NCBI GenBank assembly: GCA_936440205.1
Contig: OW387149.1
Coordinates: 813,501-877,500 of the forward strand
Direction: 5' to 3'
Origin: Lepidonotus clava
Taxonomy: Eukaryota; Annelida; Polychaeta; Phyllodocida; Polynoidae
Length of the DNA: 64,000 bases
Shown here one piece after another: positions 44,592 to 58,107 of the stretch; position 1 is the first letter of the stretch; every line of letters starts with the position of its first letter. Made by a program: the position numbers and the translations under genes. The notes below the pieces were generated by a model. That model searched no databases. It was not told the DNA's origin and saw only the letters and a list, made by a program, of their open reading frames with translations.

Positions 44592-45347
44592 TGTTAGGAA
44601 ATTATGGTTAACCAATCAGGAACCAGGTTATGGCTATATAAGAGAGTGATTTCATGAGAATAAACAGTTCTGTCTTGGTACTCACTGTGTTAACACCTCC
44701 TTTCTTTCCAGGAATAGACCACGAAAAGGCTTAGAAGACAAGGACAGCTAGAGATAAAGGTCCACAGGTAGAATTAGGTAAAAGTTATGCCAAAAACGGT
44801 CAGCTGGACTTGCATGAAGGGGTAAAACACGAGGGACGAACTCGGGCGCAGGAAAATGGAGACAAAAAGACCAGAAACACGATGTCAGGCTAACATCAAC
44901 TTTAGGGACGAGCACATGGGACCTCGGCCTACATGCTACCACCTTTTTGATTTTATGGGCATAGTCCCTGTCCTGGGCTTAGAATCGTCGGCCAGACAAT
45001 GTTGTTAGATGTGCCACACGAGACCCTAACCCCATGCCAGGTTTGAACCTTGACAGCTACCTCGTTCTGATCCTTCCTGAGCGAAGATCTCATTGACCCC
45101 TTGATCTCCACAAACTGTATTCCACCCACTGCCGACACCCGTGCATGGGGTATGTTTCTGAGAACAGTATGACTACTCGCCTGCCCCATCCCGTGTTGCT
45201 TTGCAGCAGACTCAGACGAGTCCTTGCCTGATTCGTCCCACCTGTGCTCTGGCGAGACCGTATGTGACCAGGCCGCGAACCATCAAGAGTACGAATATTT
45301 TAGCAGGGAAACCGTGGAAGAGCCACTCGCTCGTCCTGGCTCCTAAC
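44592..45347. other. LTR-like fossil piece and GC-rich block, unit B copies
   Basis: Positions 44592-44695 match the LTR-like 3514-3617, and 44696-45347 match the GC-rich block. Both were present before the segmental duplication. Confidence 0.4.
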
Positions 45348-48300
45348 TTTCCCTGAGAACATCACAATACATTTTGATTTTCTAATACTATTTCCGATTT
45401 TTTCACTGTCGTCAACTTACACCCCTGAAACAGGCTCCCCATACAAACATATATATATAAGAAGCAACTTTTTTATGTTCTTGCAAAGTCTGAAACCTGA
45501 TATCTTATCCCCAATAAGAGAAACTAGATCAGCTGGAAGGTGTTTAAACATCCTGCTAAAATGAACACTAAATTTCAGAAGAGTCCATTATATATACAGG
45601 TTACCCACTGTGATAAGCTGGTTAACTTAACTAACTGCCAATTGCTTGTTACATAAATCTTTTTTCTGTGCTTACAGGCCCGTACCCAGGGTCTGCTATG
45701 GGGAAGGGGTAGTAAAATTCCCTAAGTGGGACTTTTGCTTATAATATCAAAAATGTAAACCTAAAAAGGAGGTGGAACTTTTTATTTTTTCCCCCGATTT
45801 TTGATAGGGTTTTTCCAATTTTTTTTACAGGAAGGGTGGAACTTTTAAAGAAATTTCCTTTGGAGGGGGGGGGGTGTACCCCCACTGGTTACAGGTCTGG
45901 CCTAGCATAATGTACATTGGTCCAACTACAACTATTCAAAAAGATTACAAGCCCTGTGACCAAATAGTCATGGTATGTGGAATACAAGGTAAAGGAAACA
46001 ATGTAAATAGGTCATAAGGTATTGTCTGTTGTCATAACTGTATCCTTAAAGTCTGTATTCCACGTTTTTGTTCCAACTGGTCATCGTGCAAGGGGCACAG
46101 TGGCCTGCTGCACAATACCTATCAGGGCTTGACAATTAACATCAGGGCTTGACAATTCAGGTGTCTGGACATCTGGGACATCCAGATTCAAGGGGCTGGT
46201 TGCCTGAAGAGGAACCAAGATCTTGTTACCAAAAGTATCCATAATAATTTTAGAGCCTTTCCCATAAATGAGCATGACACTTACAAGTTCAATCTTTCGC
46301 TTTTATATCAAGATTACTGACTGCAATATCACCCTTCAACATAGATTTTCATTTGTCATGCAAAGAAACACCTTTTTTTTTGCATTAGATTCACGTTAGA
46401 TTTATACATTTCTTGGCAGATACTATATTTAGATCCCAGGTTACCACTAGAATCAACCAAGCAACCATACAAGAGACCATGGTTGCCCAGTGGGCAACAA
46501 GTTGAAAAAATGGTTTGTCAAGCCTTGCCTATTGTTACAATGCAAGGTAGCAAATTAACAACACCTTTTGTAGCCACTTTGCTTTATAATGCAACAATTT
46601 GATTGGCTGAGGGGCACTCCACTCCATGTTAAGCCATCCAAATCTGCTAGGTGGCAGCACCAGAACTATCCTTCTAATTGGCTGATATGACTCTTACCTC
46701 CAGTTATTGTCATGCCAGTGTAATGAATCAGAGGGACTGCTTGGAACCAGCAAAAGATGTCTGTACAGTAGCCGCTATGCAGACCAATGTCTGTGCAGTA
46801 ACCACTATGTAGACATACATCTTTGCAATTCTAATGAAGATGATATTAGAAAATTTATTTATAGATCTTAAAGTAGTCATCATATTCATCAAATTTCAAA
46901 GGAAGCGTTCGATTCTATTACAACTGGCTTTTTCAAAATTTGCCAAAGGCACTTGTTTCATCTACAAATAATAATGATTCATCATCTTTGATGTGCCTTG
47001 TCTATTATCTGAAAACACAATGAAATGGGCATAGACCAACTACCATACAACTAGGCTTCCTGTCAAAGTTATCAAAGCAGCGAAAGGCCTACCCCATATC
47101 ATAGCATGATATTTTTGAGCAATTCAAAATATCAACAAAAAATCCAAACTGGAAAATAACTTCATGACATAGTAGAGGCAAGTACTACAATGAGGCAGAT
47201 ACCTCAGGCAAATGTGATTTAAGTGTACCCTATACTGTATACTGAGCAATACCCAGTTTATTCATCTTTAAATAGAATAGTAGTGCTTGTGGTAAAGTGT
47301 GGAAGGCTGTTGGGAGTTGTAAGCTGGTATACCTTTTAAATCCCCCAAATTGGCCCAGTTGGTCAGTGTTTACCTCACACCTCTCACCAGATAAGGCCTG
47401 GGTAGGCAGAGAGATTATGAGGGTTGCAGACTAGGGTTCTCACCTCGCTATTTAGGGTCCTTCAGGTGGAAGGGGAAGGCCTAAATTTTTACCTGTCTAT
47501 AACATTTTTATTATTCAATCTTATCACAAAATTCCAAAAGGAGCACAGGGACCATTACTGCAGGTAAAGGGATAAAATGATAAAGTTGGCTGTTTAGCCA
47601 TTGATACCTTACAGCAGTGAAATAAAGGTAGTGAATCTTTGTTAGCTTATCAGCAGTGGAGGGGTATAGCTTGTCCCCGACAGACCTGAACTGGGGGACA
47701 ATGGCCCACTCCATGGTACATCTTCCTACAGGCCTATACTAATTTAACAGGAAGAGGCAGGAGAAAAGATGGTCACTAAATGTCCTATGCTATACTTAGT
47801 TTATTCCAGTGAATCTAAATTCTTGTAGCATTGCAATCCACACCACTTAGGTAATTGGCGTACCAATTTTTAAATCTCTTATTCTAAAACTTTAGATTTT
47901 ATTCAAAGTTTTCTATTTCACCTTTAAGTCCCCTGTTTGCACTTGGTGCAGCTTGCACAGTGCATTAGTCTGTCTGTGACATCACAAATAGCAAAAAAGG
48001 AAAATGAGAAAAATTAAGAAATATTCAAATTTAGTTTTTCTGATCATTTTTACTGAGACTCACATTGATGACTCTGAAAAATAATACTGATTTATAACAA
48101 TATTTTGACCTTTAAGGTCTCTTTTAAACTATTTACATTTTGAAATTTGAATTTAACTGTCATCTGCCTGTGATGTCACAGGCAGATAATTCTCCTGCCT
48201 GTGAGCAGCAGAGTCAGGATGCTTTCTATTAACTGTGATACTCTGTATCACTTTTTAACATAAGGAGTTAATTTTTGAATTTCGAATTTTGGCTATCATT

Positions 48301-50949
48301 ATAATAGCATTTAACGAATTGTATAACAATGGAACAACGAAACAAAATTAAATTTTTCACTGGCCCCTCTCTTTAAATAGAACAGTGCTGCTTGTAGTAT
48401 AGTGGTAGGCTATACTTATTTTACAGGAAGACACAGGAGAAAAGATGGTCACTAAATATTATGAGGACCGACACAATGTAATATTAAATATGTAGATCTA
48501 AGCAAAACCAAAACAGTTGATACATTTAGAATATATATTGGATGGTATCAAGGGATGCTGAGATGTGTAACTGTATGGCAGTGTCACCTACCTGTGGAGG
48601 TACCATGCCAGGGATTGAAAAGAATCAATAAAGGGTAATAAATAAATGCAGTTTCAGCAGGATAGTTGGGGAGAGTAAGAGACTGAGATAAAGGAGTACC
48701 ACCTTTACGGGAGCTAGGTGGACTAAGTCAGTTCTGTTGACATTCATTGGTGACCATAATTTGAAGTAGAAAATTGTCTGTGTGCAGTGTGTTGAAGGGT
48801 TCATCATTGTCTATGGAATAGGAACATTTACTGTTAAAGTGAGGACTTCATCTGTCTGAGTGACCAACTGTTACTATTCCGTGATTGATATATATATAAA
48901 ACTAACTTCATGGAAATGGATTAGATTGTGTAGTTATTGCCTGTACCTTCACCTGTCTTTGGATGCTTTAATAAACTTTGAATCTCTGTAAAGAGAGTCT
49001 CTTCATTTAGAATTGAACACCCTGAAGGAAGTAGAAGCCTCTAACACTGATTAACATAATGTAAGTTACTCGCAGGGATAGTAATGGACAAATAACTCAA
49101 AGAGGAAAGAGGAGCCCCCATATAGGCTAAGTACCAAAATGATATGCATTTGCATGCACATGAGTGCCCTATTTTTCTCTTTGGCAAGTTAAACTCCCTA
49201 CCGAAAGAGAGGGGGGGATGGTCAGGACCACCTGGACCCCCTGGATCTGTCACTGTATTTGGGAAATTAAGAAATCAATAAGAAAGAAAACTAGTTTATC
49301 AAAGGAATTACAGGCTTGTTACAGTTTAACTTAAATCAATAAAGTTGAAATACACCAAAACCAATGACAGGCTGCTGGGCAGATGCTTTTTTATTAAACA
49401 ACAATGTGATAATCCTCAGCATGGCCCTATGTCATTTTAATTTGACTGGGTGGGGTATTGTTTGGGCCTATGACATGATATAACTGCTACAAATAGGCAC
49501 CTTTTCTCATAGATTCAGTCTCTGCTCATTTGGCGTAAAATAAGCTGCAAAGCTTTACCTTGTGCAGTCTGGTAAAAGAACCATGCAGGGTTGGCCGGAC
49601 GTCAAACTAACCCAACAAACAAACAAAGTTTTGATTCTGAGTGGCATAGTCATCACGATAATTAGTAGAAGATTCAGTCTAGGTATATCACTTTTTCACC
49701 TTGTTAAAATTAATTTGAAAGATAATTGGTCATTAAAATCAACACTTTGAAAATAAAGCAAGTGCTTACAGTTTTTAAATTTTTAGTCTAAAGTGTGTAA
49801 ACATACAAAAGTGTCCTTTTTTTCTTCATAGTAGATGAGGTATCCAAGCGTCCTTGCATATCTAATGGCCGACTAACACAGTAGAGCCCAACGGTAGGCT
49901 GGTTGAAACTTAGATTCAAAAAAATTGTTGTAGAAGATATTGGTCTGAGCATGGGAGATCCTAAGTTTAATCTAGTAAATATAAATCCTGAGGTAAGATG
50001 GTGCCCAAAGAGTGCATCCATCTTTTTTCCTTTAAATTGCAACTCCCTTATGATACATTTCGCATATTATTTCAATTCTATCAAAAGTGGGTTTAGAAAA
50101 TTTAATGTGGAATCCAATTACTTGTCATTCACCTATATGTATGTATTATTCAGAAAATGAGCACAGAAGGCCAAGGTGAAATTATGAAAAATTACCGTTC
50201 TGCACAGGTTTTTAAAATATGTCATCTTATTGCTGAGCAGCAATTTGAATTCTATCAAAGAATGTTTGCTCATTTCCTGCCTTTTGTATAAAATCTTTTT
50301 TTTAAGTTATCTATTATTACTATCCAACAGGTTTTATAATGAGAAGGTATAAAATATATTGCTATTGGAACAGTGTGAGAGGGTTACATTTATTATACTT
50401 GATGATAACTGTGTCCTTGTACCTTTCTAAATGACCAGACATTACCCATTCATCATACATGGTTTCTATTTGCCTACACTGTATAAAAGGTTTAACAATA
50501 TTAGTCTGTTTGATTAATCAGGCTTTGAGAAAGAAAATATCAGTTTTCAAATATGTTAATTTCATCATTCCAATTATATGTCAATCTAAAAGCACAAAAT
50601 ACTTCAAAATATCTGAAACTCATAATAAACATCCTTATTACATTTCCCTCTCATAACATATGCCAATAATGAATGATATTTATCAATATCACAGTTCAAA
50701 ACCTTGGACAATCTTGATATGTCCAATTATTGCTATTTTCTGCAATGATCTGTAATCTAAGTCACCTGGACAAAAGCAGAGACTCTTTGATAAGATTTGG
50801 ATAACACATTAGCCTGTGCAAATTATCTAGGGACCCTAGACTCTGTGAAAAGAGAGCAAAGACAGTTAAAACATTCGGCTATATCTACTTTGTTTCCTTT
50901 CACAATCATCTAGATAGTGAATATACTCTGATGTTTGAGTGTGTAGTAT
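45348..50949. other. Unit B upstream spacer
   Basis: Collinear with A 4263-11350 minus three A-only features: the inverted arm at 4639-4726, the 97-bp insertion, and the TTAA element 7221-8508. Positions 50950-51085 then hold the AAGAAGGACC element. No supported gene. Confidence 0.55.
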
Positions 50950-51579
50950 GATAAGAAGGACCGTGGGAGGCATCCAAGGCTAGCTGTGCCATCACATACC
51001 AAGGGCAAAGTTTGAGGTGTGTATGATTCCAATGGGTCGAACAACCACATGAGGCAGCCCTAAAGGTCCTTCTTTATTTCATCACCTAAGCATTATTCGA
51101 ACTATGATAAAACAGCTGATAATGCAGAGCAGTACATACAGCTTGGCAATACACACTGCCAACTATATGCACTGTTTACTGGCTCTGCGAGTGATAAAGT
51201 CTATGAAGTGTTATGCAAAATGGTCAATTTCAGCATATGCCTAAACAATGTTTGTAATCACAAAATGTCATAAGCTCTAATTTTGAAAAGTCAGCACACA
51301 TCTGTTTGTATTCAAAATTGTTTGAAGGTTATTTCACCAGAATATATGAAACACCTGTCTAACTTGGAGAATGGATTACAAATCCATTACTGGTAATCCT
51401 ATTTTATATTATTGGTAATCCTATTTTAATGTAATGAAAACAGACTGGACTGTTTAGAACAAACAAAGATGCATGTCATTTATCTGACGACCCATTTTTT
51501 CATTTGCTGTAAACATTCCAGTCACAAATTGTGTTATTAAAATGCAAATTAGTTTTCCTCTGTCAATAACAGGACTAGA

Positions 51580-51629
51580 TATAAATACAAGAGCTTGAGG
51601 TTTCCAAGAGTACCGGGCATTTCACCAAG
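51580..51629 (+). promoter_or_regulatory. Gene B core promoter and noncoding exon 1
   Basis: TATAAAT at 51580-51586; exon 1 ends TTTCACCAAG with donor GTAAGG. Nearly identical to gene A. Between exon 1 and exon 2, B keeps about 150 bases (51680-51835) that A has lost but M retains. Confidence 0.6.
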
Positions 51630-51940
51630 GTAAGGAGCTAGTTCTTGATCTAAACTAGTTCATTTCAACTATGTTTTTGTTAACCTAAATTTTCAGCAAT
51701 TTGTTATAGAAAACTATCGAACTTTGTGTCCTAAACCAAGCAATTAAACACTATTGATATTGAAGTCCTGAATAACCTGTTCACTTTAACCAAGCACACT
51801 GTTTCACACACTCTGCCTTTGGTGATCCTGTAAATGTGTTAGGTATTGCAATTATGCAACAATTAATGGAAGGTATCCTATTGATTTTGCAGTGGTGTCT
51901 TCTCCATAAAAGTCTATAAGTTCTCAGAAGAAGAACAACC

Positions 51941-54900
51941 ATGCTTGGATCAAGGATTCTGACAGTTGGCATCCTGTTGGTGCTCTTTGTTGCAATATGG
52001 CAAACTGCAGGTAAGTATTAAACCAGAGTCAGGGTTGGTTAGTTAGTTTCTGGTTGCTTTATGCCCTAATTAACTGCCAGAGTCATATCAAGGGCGATGA
52101 TGGTGATCTAATCTATTAGAAGGTAGAGACCATACCCCTACACATTAACAGAGGCAGGTGTTTTTTTAATGTACCTGGTCCCATAGACAGGGCCAGACAC
52201 ATAACAGCCAGTGGCCCTCTAGGAGCCTTTGATAAGATAAGATGAATATAAAACCCAGAGTCTCCCGTCCTACCAGCCCCAGGGTCTCCTGTCTTTGTAG
52301 AAGGCCTTGGAACCTCAGAATCCTAAAACTCAGAGTCTGATAACAATAGTACATTCCAAAAGACTTGCAAAAGAGTTTTTTGGGTAGTATCATTTTATAG
52401 GATATCAACTGAGCTTGATGTCTTGGAAAAGATGAAACTGTACAGACTACTGTATTGTTTGTAATAAGGGTACACTGACTCTCATAGGGGCAATAATGAC
52501 ATCACGACATAGGCAAGGGTTCGAGTAACATATTTTAGTGAAGCTACAAAATTTTGTTGGTATTATCTCATAGACTATTAAAAATTAGATCTAGAGGTGG
52601 GGTGCAGGGGCCATCCCCCCCCCCCCACAAACATACTGTTGTTTCTTTTGCCAAATTTAGATTTTTAAATGCAAAATTCTGGGAAAAGAGGGGCATGTCT
52701 ACCACTGGTAGCTACAAAAGGTTGGTATTATGTAATAGACGTTTTTCCTTTACCTGTTATCAAAAATATTATAGCTACACAAAGATAGACGAGTTCTACC
52801 ACTGCCTACTTGTTTTTCATGCCAACATCGTGAGTGGCGCCCCCTATGAGAGTCCGGCAACCAGATGCGCCTTGACCTGTGACCTGACGTCATTTTTGCA
52901 GTTTTTGTGATGTGACCACCTCTTTGTTTACGGATGACATCATGAAAACGGCAAAAATGACGTCAGGTCGCAGGTCACGTCGTATCTGGTTGCACGGACT
53001 CTCATAGGAGGCGCCACTAACAACGACGTTCACATCAAAACGGCATGAATTGTTTCTCTTATTTTGGAGGCTCGTTGCTGTTATGTTAGCACTATGGGTC
53101 TTGAGCAGAATGGATTTAAATTGAGATATTCAACTTTTAATAACTTTAAAGAAATGCATTTTCTTTCACTGTTAAAATTGATTTGAGTGCTATTGTATGA
53201 GAATCCAACAGAAAAGCTAGTTCTAAACTATAGGACACAGACACTTCATCCTGCTTATAGCTTAACCCTATGATTGGAATATAATTATTATGATAGTGTA
53301 CACTCCACAATATGAGCTTGGTTTCTAACGCCTTCCCTGCATAGTGGCAGTGCTTGCAAAAAGCTCTGTTGTGAGGAGCAATGATCTTTAAACATAGTTA
53401 TTCATTGTGATTTGATGCATAAAAAGATGGATTATCAAATAATCATATTCATCTCACTCTTTCAGAATGCAAGAAGTCAAAGGCAGCTATCAAGAGGGCA
53501 AATGTAAGCCTATTGAACGTATATACTCATAATTAGTCTTAATCTTCTTCCGGGCATGTTATCTTAAGTAAAGTTGAGACATACAAAATAGAATGCTACA
53601 GCCCAAGCATGAGTTGCCTCATGAAGGCTGCCATTGTCAGGGAACAAGAGGGTTATGGTAACGAGAAGCAGATTATTAACACTTGTCAAAATGCAATGAA
53701 TTAAGGAAATAAATTCAAATTTTGCATGAAGGTAGGGGAGTTGATAATCAGTACATTTCAATTGTTTCATATTTTCCATTCATGAAATTAAATTTCCTGA
53801 TTTCTCAAACTTTCACTTATTTTACCAAGAGCCCCACTCGCACTATTCTCCCTGAGCCACTTTAACTATTGCATAACGTGTTGTGCAGCTTGTCTCCCAG
53901 TGGCAGCGAACTCACCCTAGGCTAATGATAACATCATTTTAAGGATGTTGATAACTTACTCATACAAAATGCTATTTTTACATGAAATAACAATTCACGA
54001 ATGTCACAATAACATCACAGTGCAACATCGCAATGTTAGGTCCTAAAGACGTTTTTGGGTGCCATCAAAATAACATAAGATGAACCAAAGCAAAACTAAA
54101 CAGAATGTTGTCAAACATTATAATAGTGTCAGATTCTTTATTGGAAAATAACTATGTGTATATATAACAATATGTATTATTTCATTTTATGTGATACCTA
54201 TTAAACCTGTTAATTCTCTAATTCACTTCTCGTATAGCTAAAAAGGGACGATGAGGTGAAGGTAAGGATAGTTTAATAACCTAATGTATAATCCTCCCTA
54301 GCATTGATAGCTGATTTACTGCATCATACCTGCTAACCAGCCTATATCAAGGCTTATATTCCTGCAGACTGTCCTAGATCAAGGTACATGCTGGGAAATA
54401 TGTTGACAAGTCACAGACTTTGAGCATGTAATTTTCATCAATCAAGGCATTTTTTGTGGTTTACCATAATTGGAAAACAATTGAACCATAATTGGAAAAC
54501 AAGTAATGAATTTTTGTTTTAATTTGTGTAGATCTATATAGATCTATATTTGTTAGGCTGGTTTAAAAATGCCTCCATTACAGATTATGTTTTCTTTAGA
54601 TTCCCCTATGTTTTTTGTTTTGTGTACTTTTTACAGTCTAGAAACAATGAAGTACCAATTCTAAACATGAAAAGAATGATCAAAAAAGAATGTTAGAAAA
54701 TTAGTTGAGAAACAGTTATTACACATATGTAAGATTTTATAGGTGTTTTCACTTAAAGAAAACATGTATGAAACATGACAGAATGTCTCCTTGCACTTAA
54801 AATTGAGCAGTTATTTATGTACTATTCTGATGAATGTATAGCTTGTGTATTTTCATACATGATTATTTTCTTTTCAGAGAATAAAGGGATTACAAGAGGT

Positions 54901-57900
54901 AAGTGGCATCTTGTATATCCAAAGATAAAACTATTAGCATGTATATCATGAGAAGCCTTGATGTTTGAAGAATTTCTACATGTCTGTCTCCTTTTGCCTG
55001 TTGCACAATACCATTTGTAACAACGAAAATCAATTAAAAAGGGAAACCTTTCTTTGTTACTTTTATCATAACAACGATCATTTTGGCAATAAAAAAAACT
55101 TATATAGAATAATCTCAAAGATCTCTAATTTTTTCTGATGTTTTAAATATTTTTCCCCTTCATATATCAATTTAAAGAATTTGATTTCATCCATTAGAAA
55201 CAGAGTTTTTATTTTTTTTGTAACAACGAAACATTTGCTGTTAAGCAAACAATCTTAAAGCGATCTCAAAGTTATCATAACAACAAAAACGCATTGTGCA
55301 ATGGGCCACTTATGTAATAAGAAAGGCATTTTTCAAAATCAGTTGACTCAACTGGATTAATTTATCATACAAGCAAATATATCAACTGATCACCAGAACT
55401 CCAGCATATCAGTGATCCAATAGTCTTTAACCCTTTCCAGACTGAGGAGAAGCCGTTTTTTTCACTTTTGATATTAAACATATGAAAAGGAAATGCTTAT
55501 TATAGCTGGTATTCCATGTAGATGTTGGACATATTGTACATCATTAAAAAGCTTATTACTTATACATTATGACTGTATGACTTGATTTTAAAAATTCTAA
55601 TATGTGTGTCATGTGACCAAGGTCATGTGACCTCCAAATTTTCAGGAAAAATGACAAATTTTAGGCTATTTTTCAGATAATTGAAGAAAAAAGGGTTAAA
55701 TATTGATTTTGTAACAAAATTTTGAATTGAGAAAATAAAGTTTATGAGAAATGAAAGAAAATGATACATACATTTCTTTCATAATTAGAGGAAATATGAA
55801 AATATTGATCAGTGAAAGAATGTAGGTCCGACGTAAAAATGGGCAAAAATATCATGATTATTCTGCATTTTTTCAATTATAGGCAACAAAACCCCCAAAA
55901 TTTGAAAAAAGTATGATTTTTTCATATCAAAGGAACGTTTGTGAAGAGGAACATAATTTAGCAACACACCAATTCATTTTGAATGGTTTGTAATTGAATA
56001 TTTTGGTAAAATTTGGATTAGAATGATGACTATGCATAGCGTCATGTCATTTTTGCATTTTCAGTGAGGTTTTGACCAATTTACCCCATTTGTATATTTA
56101 TAGTGGTGCCTTTCATGTCATAATTAGTCCATTGAAATTAAAATATTCAATAGTACATGCTACAATATCCTTGAAGTATCAACAGAATATGCTTTTCCAG
56201 TATGACACTTATGTATTATTATTTCAAAATTTGTGAAATTATGTCATGATAATGCAATGTAATTGACATTATTATGCTTCCCAAATATGGATTTACATCT
56301 AGATAATGCTAAAAAACCTAAAGTACATGCGTTTAAGGGTTAATAAAATATATTAATAATTTCATTTGGAGAAAAATACTGTTTTAGGGCTGTATGTACC
56401 ACTCGTTCTTCAAATTAGACCAAAAAGATTAAGAGAATTCATTAAATATTGACTGTAGGGTGATGAAAACCATTCATGGTACATATATGTACCAAATTTG
56501 CATTGGCAGTCTGGAAAGGGTTAAGAACAAGATTAAAGCTCTGTGTGGATACGCCTGTGGCCCATTGCACAATGAGTTTCATAACAACGAAAATCAATTA
56601 AACCCAGCATATATCAATTATTTCATCCAGTAGAAATAGAGATATTAGGGTGTTCGTAACAACGAAACATTTTGCTGTTAAAAAAACAATCTTTAAGTTA
56701 TCTTAAGGTTTGGGGCAGGTCATATTGCCTGGCTGCACATACCACTCGATGTGGACTCCTTGTTTTCAGTGATTTAACATAATTTGAATATTGCTTGGGT
56801 GATAAAATAAAGAAGGACCTTGGGCAGGTGTCCTTGGGAGGCCATACAACCCATTGGGATCTTACAAACCTCAAGCTTCGCCCTCAGTTGGTGACTATCC
56901 CCTATGGGCCGTAGGGTCACCCTCCGATGCCCCCTGTGATCCTTCTTATTATAGTAATATTAGGAGGAATGATACCCATAAGTAATAGTATAAGGAAATT
57001 AAGAGAGCAGCAATGTCATTTGGTACATTACATTACAAATAATTATATTAAGAGTATTTCCAAGAAACTCCGGATAATATTTCAACATAAATTCCCTTCA
57101 AGCAGCCTGGTTCATAAAACCATAGCTACATAATATGCATAAAGAGGTTTGAAGAAGACTCCAGTAAATGCCCCAAAGCTCCGTAACTGGAGCCAAAACA
57201 TCTGTGATTTGAGCAAAAGGTTCTGCAGCTATGAAGAGCTGTAACCTCTTTGTTGCTACTTTTTATCAAACATTACTTTTTCCACAATTCTCCTTACTTT
57301 TTTTTGTAACAGCCCACTTAAGCCCAAAAATTGTCTTTGCAACAAATATTATAAAGTGCAGTTATAGTTTGATGTCTGGTATATTTCAGAGGGTGGATGC
57401 AGAAAAAAAGGTAGGCCCCACATCTATTTAACCTAAAAAAAACTGTTTATAAATTATGAAAATCTAAATTTGTAGGTACAATATATCCTTGGTAATAGAT
57501 TGTTTATTGTTTAGAAATTTTATCTTTCCCTTTTACATCTCCTGCTATGTCTCACAGAGACATGCACCGCAAAGTTCCATTCAATAAGCCCATCTCAGTT
57601 TAACCAACATTAAAGTTTACAATGATATATTTTCAAATTGCATCTGTGCTTTTTCCATGCAGAGAATTACATAATACAATTTAACCAAAGCAATTGGGTG
57701 GACATGTTGACCTTGAGATTTGTAATATGCAGCTTTATGTGTTGGCCGTTTTCACATAGGAACCAATGTTAAAGCCTGTTAGCCCAACCTACAATGTCCA
57801 ACCCTATTTTGCCCTGAAATGCAACATTTTGATTGGCTGGCAAACCTGCAAATCTATAAAATTTAGGAAATCACAATGTTTTATTAGTACTTGGGAATAT

Positions 57901-58049
57901 AGAAAAATAGAATTCCTGCTCATTACAGGAAACCCAACTTTAGGAGACAAGGATGGCTTATACACTAATTTTTGTCCAACTTTGGACCCAATGTGGGATG
58001 GGCTTATTTGGTTTAAAAAAACTTTCTTTTGTTATATTAAACAGGTTCC

Positions 58050-58107
<58 letters not shown>

